A DNA stretch of 10,221 nt from Mycobacterium sp. DL592 (lineage in GTDB: Bacteria > Actinomycetota > Actinomycetes > Mycobacteriales > Mycobacteriaceae), in contig NZ_CP050192.1 in assembly GCF_011694515.1 (NCBI RefSeq), positions 651,136 through 661,356 on the forward strand. The letters run 5' to 3'. Made by a program: the position numbers and the translations under genes. This document shows positions 4,488 through 10,221 of the stretch, in pieces; position 1 is the stretch's first letter, and each line of letters opens with the position of its first letter. The notes under the pieces were generated by a model, which made no database searches, was not told the origin of the DNA, and worked only from the letters and a program-made list of their open reading frames with translations.

Positions 4488-5365
4488 GCGAGAAGCGGAG
4501 CGGGATCGCGCATGACCGCAGCGAGAAGCGGAGCGGGATCGCGCATGACCCCAGCGAGAGCAACAAGCTGGTCGACTTCACCCGGAAGCTGGGGGAGCAG
4601 ACGGCGTTCTACGGCAGCGCCCTGGCGGCCACCCCGTACGCGGTGCGGCGCTATCCCGGCGAGGTGCTGCGCCTTATCGCCGTGATGGGGATGGGCACCG
4701 GGGCCTTGGCCGTCATCGGCGGCACCGTCGTCATCGTCGGCTTCCTGACGCTGTCCACCGGCGCGCTGATCGCCGTGCAGGGCTACAACACCCTGTCGAA
4801 CGTCGGTATCGAAGCCCTGACCGGGTTCCTGGGCGCCTTCCTCAATGTCCGGTTCATCGCGCCGGCAACCGCGGGGGTGGCCCTCGCCGCGACGATCGGG
4901 GCAGGCGCCACCGCGCAGCTCGGGGCGATGCGGATCAACGAGGAGATCGACGCCCTGGAAGTGATGGGCATCCGTGCCGTCACCTACCTGGCCTCGACCC
5001 GCATCGTGGCAGGCGTGCTGGCGGTCATCCCTATCTATACCGTCGCCGTGCTGATGTCGTTCCTGGCCACCCGGTTCGGCACCACCGTCATCTACGGCCA
5101 GTCCCGCGGTGTGTACGACCACTACTTCTCGAGCTTCCTTCATGCCAGCGACCTGATGTGGTCGTTCATCGAGGCGCTGGCGATGGCCGCGGTCGTGATG
5201 GCCATCCACACCTACTACGGCTATACCGCCACCGGCGGCCCCGCCGGCGTCGGCGAGGCGGTCGGCCGCGCAGTGCGCACCTCGATCACCGCAGGCGTCT
5301 TCATCCTCTTGACCATCACACTGTCCGTGTACGGGCAGTCCGGCAACTTCCACCTGTCGGGGTAA
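4484..5365 (+). CDS. yrbEB: YrbEB: second MlaE-type permease of the mce lipid importer
   Basis: This is the partner permease of YrbEA, 293 residues, acting in the inner membrane. The family core starts near residue 30 (LVDFTRKLGEQTAFYG). Hydrophobic segments lie at about 63-90, 127-146, 166-195 and 228-246, with a last one at 267-284. The MlaE coupling motif is NEEIDALEVMGI (152-163). The ATG overlaps the yrbEA stop (ATGA), with AGGTGG four bases upstream as ribosome binding site. Residues 4-25 are an oddity: a near-perfect duplication of an 11-residue unit (KRSGIAHD, then R or P, then SE) encoded by a 33-bp tandem repeat. Deleting it would restore a plain MSESNKLV start, so I infer an in-frame insertion. 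The extension is polar, precedes the first helix and probably lies in the cytoplasm. The gene ends 3 bp before mceA. Confidence 0.95.
   Translation: MSEKRSGIAHDRSEKRSGIAHDPSESNKLVDFTRKLGEQTAFYGSALAATPYAVRRYPGEVLRLIAVMGMGTGALAVIGGTVVIVGFLTLSTGALIAVQGYNTLSNVGIEALTGFLGAFLNVRFIAPATAGVALAATIGAGATAQLGAMRINEEIDALEVMGIRAVTYLASTRIVAGVLAVIPIYTVAVLMSFLATRFGTTVIYGQSRGVYDHYFSSFLHASDLMWSFIEALAMAAVVMAIHTYYGYTATGGPAGVGEAVGRAVRTSITAGVFILLTITLSVYGQSGNFHLSG
4487..4558 (+). repeat. 33-bp in-frame tandem repeat at the yrbEA/yrbEB ATGA junction, MIRU-like
   Basis: Unit 1 (4493-4525) and unit 2 (4526-4558) are 33 bp each and differ at one base (G at 4518, C at 4551). The preceding AGCGAG at 4487-4492 repeats their last six bases, giving about 2.2 copies. 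Each unit contains its own internal ATGA (4512-4515 and 4545-4548). Mycobacterial interspersed repetitive units (MIRUs) are known to insert at overlapping DTGA stop/start sites in operons, to be short and to keep reading frames open. This position and GAAGCGGAGCGG-type composition fit that class. I cannot confirm family membership without comparison. Confidence 0.8.
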
Positions 5366-5368
5366 GAC

Positions 5369-6712
5369 GTGGCGAACTCCTCCCGACGCGAAAAGATCGA
5401 CCCGATCTGGTGGGCCCCGGTGCTGATCCTCGTCATCGCCGCCATCACCACGCTGACCGCACTGCTGTTCTCCGGCTCGCTGCGCAAAACGGTTCCGCTG
5501 ACCGTAGTTTCGGACCGCGCCGGGCTCGTCATGGAGGACGGCGCCAAGGTCAAACTGCGCGGTGTCCAGATCGGCGAGGTCACCTCGATCGGCGCTGAGC
5601 ACGCCGGTGGGCAGAACCTCTCCACCCTGAAACTCAAGATCGACCCCGGCCCCTTCCAGTACCTGCCGGGCAACGTCGAGGCGGAGATCAAGTCCAGCAC
5701 CGCATTCGGTGCCAAGTACGTCGACCTCATCGTGCCGTCCGACGGTGCGAGCGGGCACCTGGCCCCCGGTGCCGTGCTGCGCTCGCGCAATGTCACCGTC
5801 GAGGTGAACACCGTTTTCGAGAACCTGCAGTCCGTGGTGCGCTCCATCGACCCGGCCAAGCTCAATTCGGTGTTCACCGCTGTCGCCGACGCCGTCCGCG
5901 GCAAAGGCGAGCGAATCGGACAGGCCATAACCGGCGCCAATACGGTGCTGCTGGCGGTCAACCCGCGGATGCCCACCGTGCAACGAGACTGGCAGTTGTT
6001 CGGTCAGACCGCACAGGCCTATTCCGATGCGGCGCAGAACATTCTGGCCGTACTGGACAATTTCACCACCACCAGCGCGACGATCACCGCCAACGCCGGC
6101 GCGGTGGACAACCTGCTGCTGTCGGCGGTCGGGTTCTCCCAGTCCGGCATCAACACGATCGGGGCCAATCAGCCGAACCTGGTGCGGGCGATGAACATCC
6201 TGGACCCGACCACCGCGTTGTTCCTCAAGTACTCGCCGACCTACACCTGCCTGTTCCAGGGCGCCCAGTGGTTCCTCGAGCACGGCGGCCGGGATGCCCT
6301 CGGCGGCAACGGCAAATCGGTCATCATGGACGCCGCCCTGCTCGCCGGCGACGATCCCTACCGCTATCCCGACAACCTGCCGATCGTCAACGCCAAGGGC
6401 GGCCCCGGCGGTAAGCCGAGTTGCGGCTCGCTGCCCGACGCCAGCAAGAACTTCCCGGTGAAGTACCTCGTCACCGACACCGGGTTCGGAACCGGCCTCG
6501 ACGTGCGGCCCAACCCCGGCATCGGGTTCCCCGGCTTCGCCAACTACTTCCCGGCCACCAAGGGTGTGCCGGAGGAACCGCGAATCCGCTATCCCGGGGG
6601 GCCGGCACCCGGACCGCCGCCGCCCTACCCGGGCGGACCGGCATACGGCGCACCGGAATTCGCGCCCGACGGCACACCGCTGTACCCACCGCCGCCGGGA
6701 GGACAGCCGTGA
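5369..6712 (+). CDS. mceA: MceA: MCE-domain subunit of the lipid importer
   Basis: This is an envelope protein of 447 residues, first of the six Mce subunits that together build a periplasmic channel carrying lipids to the YrbE permease. The order is: N-terminal membrane anchor (about 13-35, IWWAPVLILVIAAITTLTALLF), MCE beta-barrel domain (about 42-124, with SDRAGLVMEDGAKVKLRGVQIGEV at 48-71), a long helical region (about 140-280), then a globular segment with cysteines (YTCLFQGAQWFLEHGG and KPSCGSLPD). The C-terminal tail from about 411 is rich in Pro and Gly with Tyr (PGPPPPYPGG, PPPPGGQP). It starts with GTG three bases after the yrbEB stop; no strong Shine-Dalgarno is visible, so translational coupling is likely. 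Its GTGA end overlaps mceB. The anchor is membrane-bound rather than a cleaved signal peptide. Confidence 0.94.
   Translation: MANSSRREKIDPIWWAPVLILVIAAITTLTALLFSGSLRKTVPLTVVSDRAGLVMEDGAKVKLRGVQIGEVTSIGAEHAGGQNLSTLKLKIDPGPFQYLPGNVEAEIKSSTAFGAKYVDLIVPSDGASGHLAPGAVLRSRNVTVEVNTVFENLQSVVRSIDPAKLNSVFTAVADAVRGKGERIGQAITGANTVLLAVNPRMPTVQRDWQLFGQTAQAYSDAAQNILAVLDNFTTTSATITANAGAVDNLLLSAVGFSQSGINTIGANQPNLVRAMNILDPTTALFLKYSPTYTCLFQGAQWFLEHGGRDALGGNGKSVIMDAALLAGDDPYRYPDNLPIVNAKGGPGGKPSCGSLPDASKNFPVKYLVTDTGFGTGLDVRPNPGIGFPGFANYFPATKGVPEEPRIRYPGGPAPGPPPPYPGGPAYGAPEFAPDGTPLYPPPPGGQP
6697..6703 (+). promoter_or_regulatory. Ribosome binding site that fixes the mceB start
   Basis: GGGAGGA lies inside the last codons of mceA, five bases before the GTG at 6709. 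The mceB frame is open far upstream (back to 6421), so this strong site together with the GTGA overlap decides the start. Confidence 0.8.
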
Positions 6713-7737
6713 GATCGAGGACCGTCCGTACGGCCACCCGCGTGGCGCTGTTCACCGTGATGTGCCTGATCTTCACGTTCATCCTGGTCACCGTGTTCGG
6801 CCAGTTCCGCTTCGACTCCCGCGCGTCGTATAGCGCGGTCTTCTCCAACGTCTCGGGTCTCAAGGGCGGCAACTTCGTCCGCATCGCCGGGGTGGAGGTC
6901 GGCAAGGTCAAGGACATGACCCTGCACAAGGACGGCACTGTCACCGTCGACTTCGCCATCGACAAGGAGCTTCAACTCACCGAAGGCACCCGCGCGGTGG
7001 TGCGCTACGAGAACCTGATCGGGGACCGCTACCTGTCGCTCGAGGAGGGCGCCGGGTCGGTGCGCAAACTCCTTCCCGGGCAGACGATCCCGCTGACCCG
7101 GACCGCGCCGGCCCTCGACGTCGACGCGCTCATCGGTGGTTTCCGGCCGCTGTTCCGCGCGCTGGATCCCGACCAGGTCAACGCCCTGTCAGGTCAGCTG
7201 CTGCGGGTGTTCCAGGGCCAGGGCGGCACTATCTCCTCGGTGCTCGCCCAGACCTCGGCGCTGACCACCACGCTGGCCGGTCGCGACCAGCTCATCGGGG
7301 AGGTCATCACCAACCTCAACACGGTGCTCGGCACCTTCGCCGCGCGAGACGACCAGTTCGGCACCGGGCTGGACAAGCTGTCCCAGCTTGTTGCGGGCCT
7401 GGCCGACCGCAGGACCGACATCGGCACCGGGGTGGCCTACATCAACGCCGCGGCCGGTTCGGTTGCCGACCTGCTGACCGCCGCGCGCCAGCCGATAAAG
7501 GACACCGTGACCCAGACCGACCGGTTCGCCGGCCAGGTGATGGCCGACCACGATTTCGTCGACGACCTCGTCAAGACCCTTCCCGATGCCTACCAGGTGC
7601 TGGCCCGAAACGGCCTGTACGGGGACTACTTCGGCTTCTACCTCTGCGACGCGATCCTCAAGGTCAACGGAAAGGGCGGTCAGCCCGTGTTCGTCAAACT
7701 CGCCGGACAGGACACCGGGCGGTGCACACCCAAATGA
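6709..7737 (+). CDS. mceB: MceB: MCE-domain subunit of the lipid importer
   Basis: This is an envelope protein of 342 residues. It has an N-terminal anchor at about 12-31 (VALFTVMCLIFTFILVTVFG) preceded by arginines. An MCE domain follows at about 38-114 (SYSAVFSNVSGLKGGNFVRIAGVEVGKV at 40-67, ENLIGDRYLSLE at 101-112). A long alpha-helical shaft runs at about 140-290 with heptad-like hydrophobic spacing, and the conserved C-terminal block is NGLYGDYFGFYLCDAILKVNG (301-321). Two cysteines near the C-terminus (C313 and C339) could form a disulfide in the periplasm. The length is normal for MceB. The GTG overlaps the mceA stop (GTGA) and has a strong ribosome binding site; the ATGA end overlaps mceC. 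It lacks the proline-rich tail of MceA and MceC. Confidence 0.94.
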   Translation: MRSRTVRTATRVALFTVMCLIFTFILVTVFGQFRFDSRASYSAVFSNVSGLKGGNFVRIAGVEVGKVKDMTLHKDGTVTVDFAIDKELQLTEGTRAVVRYENLIGDRYLSLEEGAGSVRKLLPGQTIPLTRTAPALDVDALIGGFRPLFRALDPDQVNALSGQLLRVFQGQGGTISSVLAQTSALTTTLAGRDQLIGEVITNLNTVLGTFAARDDQFGTGLDKLSQLVAGLADRRTDIGTGVAYINAAAGSVADLLTAARQPIKDTVTQTDRFAGQVMADHDFVDDLVKTLPDAYQVLARNGLYGDYFGFYLCDAILKVNGKGGQPVFVKLAGQDTGRCTPK

Positions 7738-9044
7738 GCCGGATCACTTTCAAGCGACCGCACTTCAAGCCGCTGGCCGAGCGCAACCGGCTGACCGTTG
7801 GCCTCGTCGGCGTCGCTATCATCACCGCCCTGGTGGCCGCGGTGTTCTCCTACGACAAGATTCCTTTCATCAAAGGAACGACGGACCACTCCGCGTACTT
7901 CGCCGAAGCCGGCGGCATCAAGACCGGCAGCGACGTGCGGGTGTCGGGACTCGGGGTCGGCCGGGTCTCCGGCATCAGCCTGGAGGGCACCAAGGTCCTG
8001 GTGGACTTCACGGTTCGCGATGGGGTGGACCTCGGTGACCGCACCGAAGCCGCCATCAAGACCGAAACCGTGCTCGGCACCAAGTATCTCGAGCTGACAC
8101 CGCGCGGCGACGGCACGCTGAACGGGCCCATCCCGCTGGAACGCACCCGCTCGCCCTACGACCTGACCGACGCTCTCGGCGACCTCACGACGACCATCAG
8201 CGGGCTGGACACAGCGCAGCTGTCCTCGGCGCTGACCACCATGGCCGACACGTTCAAAGACACCCCGCCCGATCTGAAGATCGCGCTGCGAGGGGTTGCG
8301 CAGTTCTCCGACACCCTCAACGCCCGGGACGCGAAGCTGCGCGAACTGTTGGCCGACGCCAACAAGGTCACCGGCGTACTGGCCAAGCGCAGCGAGCAGA
8401 TCGCCCAGCTGGTCGCCAATGCCAACGCGCTGCTGGTCGAGCTTGTCTCCCAACGTGACTCGGTGGACGCCCTGATGGGCAACATCAGCGCGGTGTCACA
8501 GCAGATCTCCGCGGTCATCGCCGACAACCGTACCCAGCTCAAACCGGCCGTCGACAAGCTCAACGGAGTGCTGGCAATCCTGGACAACCGCAAGAAGGAA
8601 CTGCAGCGCACCTTGTATCTGTTCCGGCGCTACGCGATGTCGTTCGGTGAGGTGCTGGGCTCGGGACCGTTCTTCAAGGCATCCGTGGTCAACCTCGTAC
8701 CCGGCCAGTTCTCCCAGCCGTTCATCGACGCGGCGTTCTCCGACCTGGGGCTGGACCCGAATGTGAAGGTGCCCTCCCAACTCGTCGAACCCGGCGTCGG
8801 ACAGCCGGCCACCCCGCCGCTGCCGGTGCCCTATCCGCGCACCGGTCAGGGCGGCGACCCGAATCTGACCCTGCCCGACGCCATCACCGGCAACCCGGGC
8901 GACCCGCGTTACCCCTACCGCGAGCCGCTGCCCGCACCGCCTCCGGGCGGACCACCACCAGGGCCGCCCGCCCTGGCGCCGGCACCCGGTGAGCTACCGC
9001 CGCCGTCGATCCCGCCGGTGCCGCCGGCCGACGGGAGGAACTGA
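7734..9044 (+). CDS. mceC: MceC: MCE-domain subunit of the lipid importer
   Basis: This is an envelope protein of 436 residues. The order is: a basic N-terminus (KRPHFKPLAERNR), a membrane anchor at about 20-38, and an MCE domain at about 52-124 (YFAEAGGIKTGSDVRVSGLGVGRV at 55-78, TVLGTKYLELTP at 112-123). A long helical shaft spans about 140-300, and a conserved segment LYLFRRYAMSFGEVLGSGPFF follows. The tail from about 345 to the end is dominated by proline and glycine. The ATG overlaps the mceB stop as ATGA. A GTG at 7722, four codons upstream, is also in frame, but the ATGA coupling matches the rest of the operon. The end overlaps mceD as TGATG. Confidence 0.94.
   Translation: MSRITFKRPHFKPLAERNRLTVGLVGVAIITALVAAVFSYDKIPFIKGTTDHSAYFAEAGGIKTGSDVRVSGLGVGRVSGISLEGTKVLVDFTVRDGVDLGDRTEAAIKTETVLGTKYLELTPRGDGTLNGPIPLERTRSPYDLTDALGDLTTTISGLDTAQLSSALTTMADTFKDTPPDLKIALRGVAQFSDTLNARDAKLRELLADANKVTGVLAKRSEQIAQLVANANALLVELVSQRDSVDALMGNISAVSQQISAVIADNRTQLKPAVDKLNGVLAILDNRKKELQRTLYLFRRYAMSFGEVLGSGPFFKASVVNLVPGQFSQPFIDAAFSDLGLDPNVKVPSQLVEPGVGQPATPPLPVPYPRTGQGGDPNLTLPDAITGNPGDPRYPYREPLPAPPPGGPPPGPPALAPAPGELPPPSIPPVPPADGRN
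9033..9039 (+). promoter_or_regulatory. Ribosome binding site of mceD
   Basis: GGGAGGA within the final codons of mceC, four bases before ATG 9044, marks the mceD start together with the TGATG overlap. Confidence 0.75.
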
Positions 9045-10221
9045 TGCTCACGACACATCGGCGTGCGACGCAGATCGCCACGGGCGTGAGCCTGTTGGCC
9101 ATCCTCGCGGTCGCCATCACCGTGGTGGCCACACCGTGGTGGCGCCATGTCGCGCAGAACACCTACGTCGCCTACTTCGCCAACACCAACGGCCTTTACA
9201 CCGGCGACGAGATCCGCATCCTGGGTGTCGCGGTCGGCACCGTGGAGAAGATCGAGCCGCAACCCACCGCAGCCAAGGTGACGTTCTCCGTCGACCGCAA
9301 ATACCAGGTGCCCGCCGAGGTGAAGGCGGCGATCCTGTCGCCGTCGCTGGTCTCCGCCCGGGCGATCCAGCTGATCCCGGCCTACGACGGCGGACCGGAA
9401 CTCGCCGACGGCGCGACCATCCCGATCGAGCGGACCGCCGTTCCCCTCGAATGGGATGATCTGCGACGGCAACTCGAGAAACTCACCGGCTCACTGCAGC
9501 CCACCACACCGGGCGGCCCCAGCGCGCTGGGCGAGTTCATCAACTCCGCCGCGGACAACCTGCGCGGTCAGGGCGATACCGCACGTGACACGGTGCTCAA
9601 GCTCTCCCAGGCCGCCTCGGCACTGGGCGACCACGCCACCGACATCTTCGGCACCGTGAAGAACCTGCAACTGCTGGTGTCGGCGCTGTCGTCGAGCAGC
9701 GACCTGCTGGCGTCGTTCAACACCAACCTGGCCGACGTCACCACCGTACTGTCCAACACCCCCGGCGAAATCGCCGGCGCGACAAAGGGCCTCGACGGCG
9801 CCGTCAACGATCTGCGCGGGTTCGTCGCCGACAACCGGGACGGGCTCGGGACCACCTTCGACCACCTCAACGCGATCACCACCGCGCTCAACGACAGCAG
9901 CGGCGACGTCAAACAGGCCCTGCACATCGCGCCGACGGTGTTCGCGAACTTCACCAACATCTACCAGCCCGCACAGAGTGCGATCACCGGCATCCTCGCC
10001 CCGGTCAACTTCGCCGACACCGTCCAATTCATCTGCAGCTCAATCCAGGCGGCGTCGCGCGAAGGCTGGGAGCAGTCCTCGAAGCTGTGCACGCAGTACC
10101 TGGCGCCGATCGTCAAGAACCGCCAATACAACACCTTTCCGATTGGCGGTAACCCGTTCGTCGGCACCGTCGCGCGACCCAACGAGATCACTTACAGCGA
10201 GGACCGGCTCAACCCGCACCT
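9044..10221 (+). CDS. mceD: MceD: MCE-domain subunit of the lipid importer (3' end beyond window)
   Basis: This is the fourth Mce subunit; 392 codons are present and the frame is open at the right edge. The anchor is at about 11-30 (IATGVSLLAILAVAITVVAT), followed by PWWRH. The MCE domain spans about 40-112 (TYVAYFANTNGLYTGDEIRILGVAVGTV at 40-67). The conserved MceD block VPLEWDDLRRQLEKLTGSLQPTTPGG follows the barrel, then a helical shaft with ADNLRGQGDTARDTVLKLSQA and VADNRDGLGTT. The C-terminal block is LCTQYLAPIVKNRQYNTFPIGGNPFVG and ARPNEITYSED. These blocks agree with mycobacterial MceD as I recall it. The visible part includes almost the whole folded region; a proline-rich tail, common in MceD, would lie outside. 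The mceE lipoprotein and mceF genes are expected next. Confidence 0.94.
   Translation, partial: MLTTHRRATQIATGVSLLAILAVAITVVATPWWRHVAQNTYVAYFANTNGLYTGDEIRILGVAVGTVEKIEPQPTAAKVTFSVDRKYQVPAEVKAAILSPSLVSARAIQLIPAYDGGPELADGATIPIERTAVPLEWDDLRRQLEKLTGSLQPTTPGGPSALGEFINSAADNLRGQGDTARDTVLKLSQAASALGDHATDIFGTVKNLQLLVSALSSSSDLLASFNTNLADVTTVLSNTPGEIAGATKGLDGAVNDLRGFVADNRDGLGTTFDHLNAITTALNDSSGDVKQALHIAPTVFANFTNIYQPAQSAITGILAPVNFADTVQFICSSIQAASREGWEQSSKLCTQYLAPIVKNRQYNTFPIGGNPFVGTVARPNEITYSEDRLNPH

Noticed and set aside
4352..6283. A 643-codon open frame on the minus strand opposite yrbEB and mceA
   Set aside because: It mirrors clear family-level coding on the + strand and is rich in Gly, Asp, His, Arg and Gln, as antisense frames of GC-rich genes are. 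It shows no domain pattern.
1..10221. tRNA, rRNA, CRISPR array, insertion sequence, integrase or attachment site
   Set aside because: No clover-leaf pattern, spaced repeat array, transposase or recombinase reading frame, or terminal inverted repeats were visible.

Overview
The window is high-GC actinobacterial DNA, most probably from a Mycobacterium or environmental Mycolicibacterium species. The main evidence is a canonical mce lipid-import operon (two YrbE permeases followed by MceA, B, C, D in order, all on + and joined by ATGA/GTGA/TGATG overlaps). Mycobacterial-style leaderless promoters (TANNNT 6-8 nt before a start codon) and a MIRU-like repeat at an ATGA junction also support this. 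Rhodococcus or Nocardia cannot be fully excluded.

Region 1 (1-3432) holds small accessory metabolic and regulatory genes. They are an Old Yellow Enzyme flavin reductase (73-1164, +); a four-helix membrane protein of probable DUF2834 type (1137-1625, -) that converges on it with a 28-bp overlap; a divergent TetR regulator (1700-2299, +); a SnoaL/NTF2-fold protein (2324-2731, +); an unrecognised protein (2783-3196, +); and a UBP-type zinc-finger protein (3079-3432, -) whose end overlaps the unrecognised gene by 118 bp. The TetR gene and the membrane-protein gene share a 74-bp divergent intergenic region with a perfect 8+8 bp inverted repeat between two leaderless promoters. This suggests that TetR represses itself and the membrane-protein gene.

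Region 2 (3433-3722) is the mce control region. It has a strong promoter (TTGACA, 17 bp, TACCGT), a direct repeat of TGTGCGT at 10-bp spacing next to the -35, and a leader of about 110 nt. In that leader two tiny ORFs (13 and 16 codons, the second beginning MPPPP) form a start/stop chain, TAATG then GTGA, that runs into the probable GTG start of yrbEA. The same leader has four alternating CGGCGGC/GCCGCCG arms able to form mutually exclusive hairpins, the last enclosing the yrbEA start. If real, this is a translation-attenuation switch for a whole mce operon. It is the most novel signal in the window and is an inference from sequence only.

Region 3 (3723-10221) is the mce operon: yrbEA, yrbEB, mceA, mceB, mceC and the 5' 392 codons of mceD, which runs off the right edge. 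The YrbE pair forms the membrane permease of an ABC-type importer. The Mce proteins, each with one N-terminal membrane anchor and an MCE beta-barrel, form the periplasmic lipid conduit. mceE and mceF would be expected beyond the window. At the yrbEA/yrbEB junction a 33-bp unit is tandemly duplicated in frame and adds 22 residues to the YrbEB N-terminus. Which numbered mce cluster this is cannot be decided from the sequence alone. No tRNA, rRNA, CRISPR, insertion sequence or integrase was seen.
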